Shown one piece after another: positions 8,298 through 17,259 of a stretch of DNA of 64,000 nt. Both the position numbers and the translations under genes were made by a program. The notes below the pieces were generated by a model. It was not told the DNA's origin. It searched no databases and was given only the letters and a program-made list of their open reading frames with translations. This DNA is from JADGHX01 sp035760965. Lineage in GTDB: Bacteria > Pseudomonadota > Gammaproteobacteria > Steroidobacterales > Steroidobacteraceae. Where the stretch lies: positions 1 to 64,000 of the forward strand of contig DASTRY010000055.1 of the NCBI GenBank assembly GCA_035760965.1, written 5' to 3'. The first letter of the stretch is position 1. Each line of letters starts with the position of its first letter.

Positions 8298-9733
8298 GAG
8301 CTCTGGTTTTTCTGTCCGTCCTGTCGCTGACCGCGTGCGTCGCGGGGCCGAACTTCGAGCCGCCCAAGGCACCCGCGACCGAGCGCTTCACGAGCGAGGA
8401 GCTGCCGAACATCGAGCTCGCTACGCGCGCTGCCGATGCCGGCGCCACGCCGGGGCAGGAATGGTGGACCGCATTCCACTCGCCGAAGCTCGATGAGACG
8501 GTGCAGATGGCGCTCGCCGGCAATCGCCGCCTGAAGAGCGCGCAGGCGACGCTGCAACAGGCGCGCGAGCTCTACTACGCGAGCCGCGGCGCGCGTCTGC
8601 CCGACGCTGAAGCCACCGCGATGAACGCGCGGAACAAGTACGGCGCGGCGTTCCTCGGCGGATTCCAGCTCCCTCCCTTCACCGCGTACTCGGTCGGCGC
8701 GAACGTCAACTATCTGCTCGATTTCGCGGGCGGCGTGCGCCGGACCATCGAGGAGCAGCAGGCGCTCGCCGAAGTACGCGAGCACGAGGCGACGGCCGCT
8801 CACCTGTCGCTGACCGGGAATGTGGTGCTCGAGGCGCTGCGCATCGCCTCGGCGCAGGCGCGCATTCGCGCGGCGGAGAGCATCATCGATGAGGACTCGC
8901 GCAACGTCGAGCTCGTGCGCAAAGCGCTGGACGAGGGCTCCGTCGCACGCGTCGATCTTCTGACGGCGCAAAGCCAGCTCGCGCAGGATCAGACGCTTCT
9001 GCCGCCGCTGCGACAAGAGCTGAGCGCCGCGCGTCACGCGCTGGCGGTGCTGGTCGGCCAGCCGCCGGGCAACTGGTCGCCGCCGGATTTCGAGCTCGAG
9101 GATTTCACAGCGCTCTCGCCGCTGCCGGTGAGCCTGCCCTCAGAGCTTGCGCGCCGCCGGCCTGACATCCGCGCGAGCGAAGCGCAGTTGCACGCCGCGA
9201 CGGCGGCGGTCGGTGTCGCGGCCGCGAACCTCTATCCAAAGATCACGCTGACGGGCTCACTGAGCCAGCAAGCGCTGAAGGCCAGCGACTTGTTCGATCA
9301 ATCGGCATTCGCATTCGGTCTCAGCGGCAATCTCACCGCGCCGCTGTTCAATGGCGGGAAGCTGCGCGCGGAGCGCCGTGCTGCAGAAGCCGCGCGCCAA
9401 GCTGCCGTTGCCAACTACGAGGAGACGGTGCTCACCGCGTTCCGCCAGGTCGCGGACGTGCTCGCCGCCCTCGAGCACGACACGCAGCTCGTCACGGCCC
9501 AGCAGCAAGCGCTCGATGTGGCGGAGAACAATCTGCGACTCACGCGCGAAAGCTATAGCGCCGGCAATGTCGGCGTGCTCCAGATCCTGGAAGCAGAGCG
9601 TGCCGTACAGAGCGCGCGCATTGGCGTCGCCAGCGCTACGGCTCAGCGTCTGCAGGATACGGCCGAGCTGATCGTCGCGCTCGGCGGGGATTCCCCCCTC
9701 GCCCCAACGGCGGCCACGGCGGGCGTACGGTAA
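8294..9733 (+). CDS. NodT-family outer-membrane efflux lipoprotein
   Basis: 479 residues. The N-terminus is a lipoprotein signal with a lipobox ending LSLTAC, so the mature protein starts at Cys15. Two repeated outer-membrane-efflux (TolC-like) halves follow; typical family strings are EWWTAFHSPKLDETVQMALAG and RRPDIRASEAQLHAATA, and the second half ends in ESYSAGNVGVLQILEAE. It is the trimeric outer-membrane exit duct for the EmrAB pump, and the ATGA overlap with emrB supports a single operon from marR onward. Confidence 0.92.
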   Translation: MRALVFLSVLSLTACVAGPNFEPPKAPATERFTSEELPNIELATRAADAGATPGQEWWTAFHSPKLDETVQMALAGNRRLKSAQATLQQARELYYASRGARLPDAEATAMNARNKYGAAFLGGFQLPPFTAYSVGANVNYLLDFAGGVRRTIEEQQALAEVREHEATAAHLSLTGNVVLEALRIASAQARIRAAESIIDEDSRNVELVRKALDEGSVARVDLLTAQSQLAQDQTLLPPLRQELSAARHALAVLVGQPPGNWSPPDFELEDFTALSPLPVSLPSELARRRPDIRASEAQLHAATAAVGVAAANLYPKITLTGSLSQQALKASDLFDQSAFAFGLSGNLTAPLFNGGKLRAERRAAEAARQAAVANYEETVLTAFRQVADVLAALEHDTQLVTAQQQALDVAENNLRLTRESYSAGNVGVLQILEAERAVQSARIGVASATAQRLQDTAELIVALGGDSPLAPTAATAGVR

Positions 9734-9796
9734 GTTGCCAAGCGCGGCGCGCCCGCGCCATCCGCGCTGCCCGCGCGGACCCTTTATCATTTCCGC

Positions 9797-11101
9797 ATGA
9801 ATTGGGGCGAAGCGGGCATCATCCTCACGCTCGTTCTGCTGAACGGCTTCTTCGCGGGATCGGAGCTCGCGCTGGTATCGGCTCGCAAGGCGCGGCTGCG
9901 TGCGCGCGCCGATCGCGGCCACTACGGCTCACGCGTCGCGCTGGAGTTGCTCGAGAACCCGACGCGCCTGCTGTCCAGCATTCAGATCGGGATCACGCTC
10001 GTCGGCATTCTCACCGGCGTGTACAGCGGCGCTGTATTCGCAGAGCATCTCGCCGTTGTCCTGAACCGCATCCCGTCGCTGGCGCCGTATGCGGACGGTC
10101 TCGCATTCGCCATCGTAGTGACGCTGGTGACGTACCTCTCGCTCATCCTCGGCGAGCTCGTGCCCAAGCGCGTTGCGCTCGCGCACGCGGAGAGCTTGGC
10201 GGGCGTGGTGGCCGTGCCCATGCTTTGGGTCTCGCGCATCGCGGCGCCGCTCGTGTGGCTGCTGCAGGTGTCCACGGATGCGGTCACGAAGCTGCTGCCG
10301 CTGCGCAGCGCGCCGCAGGCGTCCCTCATCGAAGATGAAGTCCGGGCGCTGATTGCGACCGGCGCCAAGGAAGGCGTGTTTCAGCGCCGCGAGCAGGAAA
10401 TGCTGGAAGGCGTACTGCGCCTCGCCGATCGCCCCGTCGAGTCCGTGATGGTTCCGCGCGGGGACATCATCTGGCTCGACGCAACCGCACCGCTGCAGGA
10501 GATGTGGGCCGAGGCGCGCGCGAGCGGTCACGCTCGCTTTCTGCTGTGCGAGGGCGAGCTCGAGCAGCTGATCGGCGTGATCACGCTCGCGGATCTCGGC
10601 GAAGCGCTGCGGCTCGGCTCGACGAATGTCGCGGCCTATGCGCGTCCGCCGCTGCACGTGCCGGCGACGGTCTCGCTGCTCCGGCTGCTCGAGCTGTTCC
10701 GCGAATCACACGTGCATCTCGCGGTGGTCACCGATGAGTATGGCGGCATCGAAGGGCTCGCCACGCCCGCCGACGTTCTGAAAGCGATCGCCGGCGAGCT
10801 GGCCGATTTTGGCAGTCGCGAACGCGCCGAAGCGATCCAGCGCGAGGACGGAAGCTGGTTGATCGATGGGCAGCTGAGCATTCAAGAAGCCGAGCGCGCC
10901 CTCGGCCGGAATGATTTGGCACACGGCGCGGACTACTACACGTTCGGCGGCTTCGTCTTGTGGCAGCTCGGTCGGGTACCGGTCACCGGCGACACGCTGG
11001 CATGGCGCGATTTGCTCATCGAAGTCGTCGACATGGACGGCACGAGAATCGACAAGCTGCTCGTGAGGCGCCGCGCCACCCCCACGTCCGCCGCCGCTTG
11101 A
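9797..11101 (+). CDS. CorC/HlyC-family DUF21-CBS membrane protein
   Basis: 434 residues. An N-terminal DUF21 (CNNM) membrane domain with the pattern LNGFFAGSELALVSARKARL and LGELVPKRVALAHAES is followed by a linker, two CBS motifs (starting near VESVMVPRGDIIWLD and RESHVHLAVVTDEYGGIEGL) and a C-terminal CorC/HlyC domain (YYTFGGFVLWQLGRVP). Family members are linked to magnesium, cobalt or other cation export and stress tolerance. The 3' end overlaps the convergent glycosyltransferase gene by about 166 bp. Confidence 0.88.
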   Translation: MNWGEAGIILTLVLLNGFFAGSELALVSARKARLRARADRGHYGSRVALELLENPTRLLSSIQIGITLVGILTGVYSGAVFAEHLAVVLNRIPSLAPYADGLAFAIVVTLVTYLSLILGELVPKRVALAHAESLAGVVAVPMLWVSRIAAPLVWLLQVSTDAVTKLLPLRSAPQASLIEDEVRALIATGAKEGVFQRREQEMLEGVLRLADRPVESVMVPRGDIIWLDATAPLQEMWAEARASGHARFLLCEGELEQLIGVITLADLGEALRLGSTNVAAYARPPLHVPATVSLLRLLELFRESHVHLAVVTDEYGGIEGLATPADVLKAIAGELADFGSRERAEAIQREDGSWLIDGQLSIQEAERALGRNDLAHGADYYTFGGFVLWQLGRVPVTGDTLAWRDLLIEVVDMDGTRIDKLLVRRRATPTSAAA

Positions 11102-12399
11102 GCACGCGATTCGGGCGCGAGTGCTGCATACACCCGCTCGAGCGCGGCAACGCTGCGGTCCCACGTCAAGACGCTCTCTGCGCGCGCACGTCCGGCGCGG
11201 CCCATCCGCCGCAGCGTCTCCCGATCGGCCAAAGTGGTGCGCATGGCCGCCGCGAGCGCACCGACATCGCAGCGAGGCACGAGCTTGCCGGTGACGCCAT
11301 CCATCACGAGCTCGGGTATGCCGCCACAATAGCTCGCGACGACGGAAAGGCCGCTTGCCATCGCCTCCGCGATCGGCAGCCCATACGATTCGTTCCAGAC
11401 CGACGGCAAGACCAGCAGGTCCGCATTTCGATACAGCTCGACGAGCTCTTCCAGCGACACGGTGCCAGCCAAGTGAACACGCCGGGCGACATCGGGACGC
11501 AATCGGCGCAACAGCGTCTGCACGTAGCTGCTGCGCCGACCGAGCACGACGTTCTTGAACGTGCTGAGCAGTGAGCGGCCGTAGAAGTCGCGCAACGTCT
11601 CGAAAGCCGCGTCGTCCCGCATGAGCGAGCTGAGCAGATCGAGCGGCAGGAAGCCCGGTTTGCCGACGATGGTGAGCCGGAGCTCCGGGTCTTCCGCCGC
11701 GAGGATCGCGAATGCATCGAGCAGATGATGCACACCTTTGTCGGGCGACACGCGCCCGACGAAGAGCAACCGCGAGGGAAGGCGGTCGGTCTCAACGCTT
11801 TCGCGCGGCCGGAAACGCCGCGTATCGACGCCGTTGCCGATGGTGTGCACGCGATCCGCAACCGCCGGATAGCGCGCGCGAATGCCTTTCGTCACGTAGT
11901 GAGATACCGTGACGATCGCGTCGACGGCTGCGAGCGCCGGCGCCACGCGATGCGGAGCCGTTCGCGACAGCTCATCCTGGTGCATGTGAAGCACGATGCG
12001 CGCGTCCGGTACCGCCCGACGTAGCAATGGCGCGAACTGAAAGTGGCTGTGCAGATGGATCAGGTCCGGCGGCTGGGCCCGCAAATCGCGCGCAAGCTGT
12101 ACGAAGTACTCGCGAAAGTAGAGCCGCGAGGCGAAGTATGGCCAAGCCGGGAGCACCATTCCCTGTAGAAGCTGCGCGCCCTTGTGCAGAGATCGCAGCA
12201 CGAACGGCACGCGGCGAATCTCGATGCCGCGCCAGGATTCTGCGCGCGGCTGGCCCGTACGGAGTGGCGCGTAGACCGTCACGTCGTGACGCTCGGCGAG
12301 CCTGCGCGCTAGCTCCCACTGCACGATGCTCACGGAGCCGCGCTGCTCATCGCGAGCGTCGATGAAATCCTGCGGTTGATTGATGAGCGCTATGTTCAT
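10936..12399 (-). CDS. GT4-family glycosyltransferase
   Basis: 487 residues from ATG at 12399 (MNIALINQPQDFIDARDEQRG). An N-terminal acceptor domain is followed by the GT4 donor domain with LLFVGRVSPDKGVHHLLDAF and the nucleotide-sugar E-x7-E motif ESYGLPIAEAMASG. No transmembrane helix is obvious, so it is probably a cytoplasmic, membrane-associated retaining transferase for a cell-surface glycan. The C-terminal 50 or so residues (after YAALAPES) are Ser/Arg-rich, look unlike the family, and are encoded antisense to the end of the CorC gene. That tail may simply reflect a stop codon lost from the end of the gene. Confidence 0.82.
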   Translation of the reverse strand: MNIALINQPQDFIDARDEQRGSVSIVQWELARRLAERHDVTVYAPLRTGQPRAESWRGIEIRRVPFVLRSLHKGAQLLQGMVLPAWPYFASRLYFREYFVQLARDLRAQPPDLIHLHSHFQFAPLLRRAVPDARIVLHMHQDELSRTAPHRVAPALAAVDAIVTVSHYVTKGIRARYPAVADRVHTIGNGVDTRRFRPRESVETDRLPSRLLFVGRVSPDKGVHHLLDAFAILAAEDPELRLTIVGKPGFLPLDLLSSLMRDDAAFETLRDFYGRSLLSTFKNVVLGRRSSYVQTLLRRLRPDVARRVHLAGTVSLEELVELYRNADLLVLPSVWNESYGLPIAEAMASGLSVVASYCGGIPELVMDGVTGKLVPRCDVGALAAAMRTTLADRETLRRMGRAGRARAESVLTWDRSVAALERVYAALAPESRAQAAADVGVARRLTSSLSILVPSMSTTSMSKSRHASVSPVTGTRPSCHKTKPPNV

Positions 12400-12400
12400 G

Positions 12401-12445
12401 GCGAGCGCTGCTCGCCGGTCGCAAGACGAGCGCGCACTGCGCTCG
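12401..12445 (-). terminator. Two GC-rich hairpins between tatA and the GT4 gene
   Basis: GCGAGC-gct-GCTCGC (12401-12415) and a 7-bp stem CGAGCGC-gcact-GCGCTCG (12427-12445) lie just downstream of tatA and directly before the GT4 start codon. No T-run follows, so this may be a pause or attenuation structure, not a classical intrinsic terminator. Confidence 0.35.
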
Positions 12446-12494
12446 CAATGCAGCAATCGGTGTACCTTGCGCGCGCACCCGCGCGAACAAGGCG

Positions 12495-12755
12495 CTACGC
12501 GACTGTGTCTTTTTTCGGCTCGGTCGCCGTTGCGGAAGACGCCACCGCCGTTTGCGCTTCGATGCGCTTGCCGGGCTCGACCGGACGCTCGGGCTCTGCG
12601 GGCTTGCGCTCTTCCGCCTCGCCCTCTTCCATCGCCTTCTTGAAGCCTCGTACCGCGCCGCCCAGGTCCGAGCCGATGGTCTTCAACTTCTTCGTGCCGA
12701 ATACGAGCAGGGCAACCACGAGGATCACCAACAACTCTCTCATTCCGATGCCCAT
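12495..12755 (-). CDS. tatA: TatA/E twin-arginine translocase subunit
   Basis: 86 residues: a short hydrophobic N-terminal helix (MRELLVILVVALLVFG), the hinge and amphipathic helix TKKLKTIGSDLGGAVRGFKKAM, and an acidic/Pro-rich tail. These are the hallmarks of the pore-forming Tat subunit that exports folded proteins. No tatB or tatC is adjacent, so it is a detached or second tatA copy. Tat substrates in proteobacteria include many cofactor-containing enzymes, but I see no twin-arginine gene next to it. Confidence 0.9.
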   Translation of the reverse strand: MGIGMRELLVILVVALLVFGTKKLKTIGSDLGGAVRGFKKAMEEGEAEERKPAEPERPVEPGKRIEAQTAVASSATATEPKKDTVA

Positions 12756-13019
12756 GTCTCGACTCCTGCGCCCGAGGATCGCGGCGGCGCCCGAATACTA
12801 GGGCATCGGGTCGAGACACGCCCGTTACGCCGCGGTAATGTGCGAACCGGCGCACCATCCCGCACCCGGCGCCCGCTTCGATTGATTCTGTCCGGCCGGC
12901 GCGTCTCACTGGAACCCGCTCGTGGAGTCCGCTTCGATGTCCGTACTACGCCCTCATGTCGGTCCGCACGGGCTCGGGCTCTGGTCCTCGATGGCCCTGG
13001 CGTGGCAGCGCTTGGCGCG

Positions 13020-14780
13020 TCAGTGCCTGGCCCGCTGTGAGGACATCATCGATACGATGTTCGGCTTCGAGTTGCGCCGCGAAGAAAAGGACGAGCTCAC
13101 GCGGCGCAAGCGCTGATTCCGGCTCACGAGCACCTCGCGACCGGCACGCGCCCTGACGTACAGGGACAACCCGCGATTGCGCAGCTCCTCGAGATCCCGT
13201 TCGTCGACGACCGCGAACGCTTGCGGCGCGCCGCGCCACTGCGCTGCAAATTCCGCCCAGCTCTCGATCGAGCGCCACGGCTCGAGTCGCAGCCCGAAGT
13301 CCATCTCGTTGCGCTCGGCGACCAGAGTGACCGTGCGGCCGAGATAGAACGGTAGCGTCTGATCGTAAGTCCGCACCGCGTAGACCGGAGCGGAACCCAC
13401 CTCTCCGGCCACTGCGCGCGCGAGCGGCTCTCCCGAGTAGAGCGGGGTCAGCCCGCGCGCCGCATAGAGCAGAGTGGCGACGCTCGCGAATGCCGTGGCT
13501 GCGATCGCGATATGTGCCAGCTCGAGATCGCGACGGGCGCGTCGACTCGCGATCGCGCCGACGATCAGCACGAAGGCGATGACAAAGAGAGCCGGGCGCA
13601 GCGTCAGCGAATACGCGCTCACTCCGAATCGATGCGCCAATGCGGGCTGGGCGATGGCGAAAGAGGCCAACAACACGCCGCAGATTGCGAGTACCCATGC
13701 GGTCCGCGCCGTATCGCGCCGTTCCGCGGCTTCGTCGCCGGAGGCCATGAGCATCCATAGCGGCGGATAGACCGGCAGGATATAAGGCACGAGCTTGGAA
13801 TCGGACGCCGAGAAGAACACGACCGTCACGACGACCCAGCACCACAGGAATCGCCGCATGTCGAAATCCCCACGACGCACGCGCGAGCGCCATCCTGTCG
13901 CAAGTGCTCGCACCGCCGACGGCACCCACGGCAGCAAGCCGACCAGCAGCACCGGGAGAAAGAACCACCACGGCTCCTGCCGCTGCTCGATGGTCGTGAG
14001 ATAGCGCTGCAGATGCTCGCGGACGAAGAAGAAGTCGAGAAAGCCCGGCACTTCCCGAGACATCCCGATGAACCAGGGCGCCGCGACGAGCATGAACAGC
14101 GGCAGACCGGCGCGAAGCGAGAGCCGCCGCCACACTCGGCGGTCTCGCTGCAAGAGCGAGTACACGACGAGCGTGACGGCCGGAAGAAACACCGCGACGA
14201 TCCCCTTCGTGAGCACGCCAAGTGCAGCCGCGACCCATGCGATGAGCATCCAGCGATGGCTGCGCCCGGGATGACTGCTCTCGATCTGCGCCAGACAGAA
14301 CGCAGCGAGCGCGGCCGTCGTGAACAGAGTGAGGCTCGTGTCCAACGTGAGGTGATGGGCCATGAGCACGGGGAGCAGCATGCTCCCGCCCACGAGCGAC
14401 GCACGCCATGCCGCAGCTTTTCCCCAGACACGGCCGACAAAACCGTAGACCAGCAGAATCGTGAGCAAACCTGCGATGCCAACCGGAACGCGCGCACTCC
14501 AGTCCGAAACGCCGAACAGGCGATAGCTTGCGACGCTCGCCCAATACTGCAGAGGCGGCTTCTCGATGTAGATGATGCCGTTGAGGCGCGGGACGAGCAG
14601 ATTGCCGCTCGCGAGCATCTCGCGCGGAATCTCCGCGTACCGGCCCTCATCGGGATTGAACAGGGCATGAGCGCCGAGAAGCGCAAACCACAGCACGCCC
14701 CAGACGAACGTCACGGCGACGAGCAGCGGCCTGATCGTCACGCGAGTGTTCGCGAGCGCCCGACCCGAAACCCGCAGCAT
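13020..14780 (-). CDS. ArnT-like membrane glycosyltransferase (GT83), second copy
   Basis: 586 residues starting at the ATG that overlaps the upstream stop (TGATG); a GTG one codon earlier is possible. It shares the arn-operon ArnT layout: first periplasmic loop FNPDEGRYAEIPREML, then EKPPLQYWASVASYRLFG, multiple membrane segments, and a soluble C-terminal region with YLGRTVTLVAERNEMDFG. The last 30 residues are Arg/Ser-rich. It should transfer a sugar from a polyprenyl-phosphate carrier to lipid A or another periplasmic acceptor. It is coupled to another GT83 gene, so the pair may act in one glycan pathway. Confidence 0.82.
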   Translation of the reverse strand: MLRVSGRALANTRVTIRPLLVAVTFVWGVLWFALLGAHALFNPDEGRYAEIPREMLASGNLLVPRLNGIIYIEKPPLQYWASVASYRLFGVSDWSARVPVGIAGLLTILLVYGFVGRVWGKAAAWRASLVGGSMLLPVLMAHHLTLDTSLTLFTTAALAAFCLAQIESSHPGRSHRWMLIAWVAAALGVLTKGIVAVFLPAVTLVVYSLLQRDRRVWRRLSLRAGLPLFMLVAAPWFIGMSREVPGFLDFFFVREHLQRYLTTIEQRQEPWWFFLPVLLVGLLPWVPSAVRALATGWRSRVRRGDFDMRRFLWCWVVVTVVFFSASDSKLVPYILPVYPPLWMLMASGDEAAERRDTARTAWVLAICGVLLASFAIAQPALAHRFGVSAYSLTLRPALFVIAFVLIVGAIASRRARRDLELAHIAIAATAFASVATLLYAARGLTPLYSGEPLARAVAGEVGSAPVYAVRTYDQTLPFYLGRTVTLVAERNEMDFGLRLEPWRSIESWAEFAAQWRGAPQAFAVVDERDLEELRNRGLSLYVRARAGREVLVSRNQRLRRVSSSFSSRRNSKPNIVSMMSSQRARH

Positions 14781-16540
14781 CACGGTGACTTCGCGGCCAG
14801 CACGCCGCGCGAGGCGCCAGAAGCCGACTCGGTGGCAGCGAGCAAGGCGTATCGGCGACCGTCGGGCATGTCGTAGCTGCGCTCGATGTGCAGGCCGTTC
14901 GCGCGTGCGAGCACATCGATTGCTCTTGCGCCGGAGGAGGATGTCGTCTTGACTCCGAATCCCTGCAGGGCGCGACCCAAAGGTCCTGCGCCCACACCCG
15001 GCAGCCGAACGAGAATCGCACGCGAGTCGGCCGCGCCGTCAGAGACGGTCCGCGGAGCACCCGACTCGAAAATGTGCCACCGCCCTCGATGTCGTGCCGC
15101 GTACAGATCGACGACGGCGACGGTGGTTTCGTCGGGCTGATAGAGGTCGAGATCGCGCGCGGCGCTGTCCGCATCGATGCGGCGAACGATGGACGCATAG
15201 TCCTGGAGCCGATCGATGTCGGGAAACAGCAATGAGCACGCGGCGAGCACCGTCAATACGAACCCGGCCCAGGTGGTCGCGAGGTACGACGGCCACGTCC
15301 CGCTACGCAGAGAGCGGAACGCAAATACGAAAGCGACCGCGGCGACAAGCGCGCTGATGGCGGAGAACAGCACGCGCGAGCGAGCAGCCGGTTCCGCAGT
15401 TACTGCAAGCACACTCGCCGCGACCAACACGACTGCGAGCGCCGCGACCAGCACGTACGTCGCAAGAAGCATCGCGCGCTCGAAGCGATCCAGGGCAGCG
15501 CGATGCTCGGAGAACCAAAGGCCGATCAGCAACGCTGCCGCGGGCAACGCCGGCGCGGCGTAGATGCCGCGCGCCGTGGCGGCGAACGACAGGACGAGGA
15601 GCGGCAGGACGCAGGCACACACGGCGAGTCGCCACAGCCGACCGTTCGGCCCCCGCATGTCGGACCACGCCCGCCGAATCGCCGCGACGAAGAGGAACGA
15701 CCATGGCGCGACGTACAGGGGAAGTTGTACGAGATACTTGCCCGGCCAGTTGGTATGACCTTCTGCGTAGGCCGCAGCATCCGGCGCGTGCAGCGCGATC
15801 GCGCGACCGGCCACGTTGTACCAGAGCAGTACCGCAAGCTCATGCGTGCCGTCCGGACCTCTGCTGACGGCCCACAGCCATGCCGCGACGACGGCCAGTG
15901 GGATCGTGAGCGGAACCCACAGCTCCCAGCGAACGAGCTCGCGCCAGTTGCGTTCCATCGCGATGACGCCGGCGGCGGCGATCGAGGGGACGAGCCAAGC
16001 GCCCGGTCCTTTGGCGAGAAAGGCCCATGCGAGCGCCGCATGCATGAGCGCGTACCAGGCGAGCTTCGCGCGGCCGCGCGGCGCTTCGAGGCCGCGATAG
16101 AACCCGAGCAGGGCCGCGGTCACGCCGACCATCATCGCGGCATCCGTCGCGAGCCAAGAAGCAACCTGCAGGGACAGGAGGAACGTGCCGGACGCGAGCC
16201 CCGCGACCCATGCGGCGATGGGTCCCGCGCTGGATGCAAGCGCCACCACCGCGAGCGTGACGAGGCAGGCGTACAGCAAATTCGGCGCGCGTAGCGCCGC
16301 CGCTCGTTCGGGCCACAATTTCGCCGCTCCCGCGCTGATCCAGTACGCGAGCGGCGGCTTCTCGAGGAACGGCCGCCCGGCCAGGGTCGGCACGGCGCGG
16401 TGTTGCTGCACCAACATGTTCTGCGAGATATCCGCCTCGCGCGGCTCGTCCGGCGTCCACAGCCCGCGATCGAACATCGTCATGAGCCACAGTGGCGCCA
16501 AAAGGACACAGCACAGCAGCGCGATGCGCGAAGAAGTCAT
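14780..16540 (-). CDS. ArnT-like membrane glycosyltransferase (GT83/PMT family), third copy
   Basis: 586 residues with about a dozen hydrophobic segments. It has the diagnostic acidic loop WTPDEPREADISQNML and EKPPLAYWISAGAAKLW of the ArnT/PMT superfamily. It differs more from the other two copies, notably in the loop (PREADIS for RYAEIPRE) and in the C-terminal region. It is translationally coupled to the next GT83 gene downstream. The acceptor is unknown. The gene is divergent from the ECF sigma factor gene across 143 bp. Confidence 0.8.
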   Translation of the reverse strand: MTSSRIALLCCVLLAPLWLMTMFDRGLWTPDEPREADISQNMLVQQHRAVPTLAGRPFLEKPPLAYWISAGAAKLWPERAAALRAPNLLYACLVTLAVVALASSAGPIAAWVAGLASGTFLLSLQVASWLATDAAMMVGVTAALLGFYRGLEAPRGRAKLAWYALMHAALAWAFLAKGPGAWLVPSIAAAGVIAMERNWRELVRWELWVPLTIPLAVVAAWLWAVSRGPDGTHELAVLLWYNVAGRAIALHAPDAAAYAEGHTNWPGKYLVQLPLYVAPWSFLFVAAIRRAWSDMRGPNGRLWRLAVCACVLPLLVLSFAATARGIYAAPALPAAALLIGLWFSEHRAALDRFERAMLLATYVLVAALAVVLVAASVLAVTAEPAARSRVLFSAISALVAAVAFVFAFRSLRSGTWPSYLATTWAGFVLTVLAACSLLFPDIDRLQDYASIVRRIDADSAARDLDLYQPDETTVAVVDLYAARHRGRWHIFESGAPRTVSDGAADSRAILVRLPGVGAGPLGRALQGFGVKTTSSSGARAIDVLARANGLHIERSYDMPDGRRYALLAATESASGASRGVLAAKSP

Positions 16541-16683
16541 GCAGAGCCCATGTCGGGAGTGACCTCGTTTCGACGCTTCGGGTCGGGACGATCAATCGCG
16601 GCAGGATGTGCCCGCGGCGCCGCCGATTGATTCGCGGCGCGGGGAGCGTCTGATCTTCGCGGACGGCTCGAAACGGCGGAGCG

Positions 16684-17259
16684 GTGTATTCAGCGGATCG
16701 ACAACTGGTCGCCGCCATGCTGGCGGGCGACGCGCGAGCGTTCGACGCCTTCTTCGAGGCGTACGCGAAGCGGCTCGCGGCGTTCGCGACGCGGCGCACG
16801 ACGCTGCCGGCCGCCGCCATCGAGGAGATCGTGCAGAACACGCTGATCAAGGCGATCCGCCGCCTCGCAAGCTATCGCGGCGAGGCGGCGCTGTTCACGT
16901 GGCTCTGCGAGATCTGCCGCAACGAGCTCGTCAACCTGCACCGCAGAGAGGCGCGCCGCAGCGCCGAAGACAGCCTCGAGCAGTCCTCCGTCCGTGAAAC
17001 CGTGCTCGAGCTGCGTGCGCCCGAGAGCGAAAGCCCGCTCGGCGCGCTGGAGATCGCGGCCCAGCGGAGCGCCGTGGCGGAGGCGCTGAACAGCCTTCCG
17101 GAGCGCTACGCCCGGGCGCTCGAATGGAAGTACGGCGACGGCTTCTCGGTGGAGGAGATTGCGCGCATGCTCGGCCTCACCACCATCGCGGCCCAGTCAC
17201 TGCTCGCGCGGGCGCGCGCGGCGTTCCGCCAGGTCTGGCCCGAGGAGCAGCCGCCGTGA
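16684..17259 (+). CDS. ECF sigma factor (FecI-like) for the TonB receptor locus
   Basis: 191 residues from a GTG start. Region 2 is visible as AFDAFFEAYAKRLAAFATRR through YRGEAALFTWLCEICRNELVNLHRR, and region 4 as LPERYARALEWKYGDGFSVEEIARMLGLT with the expected helix-turn-helix. Its stop overlaps the FecR start (GTGA). Together with the next two genes it forms a FecI-FecR-FecA-type cell-surface signalling module in which ligand binding at the receptor releases the sigma factor. Confidence 0.9.
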   Translation: MYSADRQLVAAMLAGDARAFDAFFEAYAKRLAAFATRRTTLPAAAIEEIVQNTLIKAIRRLASYRGEAALFTWLCEICRNELVNLHRREARRSAEDSLEQSSVRETVLELRAPESESPLGALEIAAQRSAVAEALNSLPERYARALEWKYGDGFSVEEIARMLGLTTIAAQSLLARARAAFRQVWPEEQPP

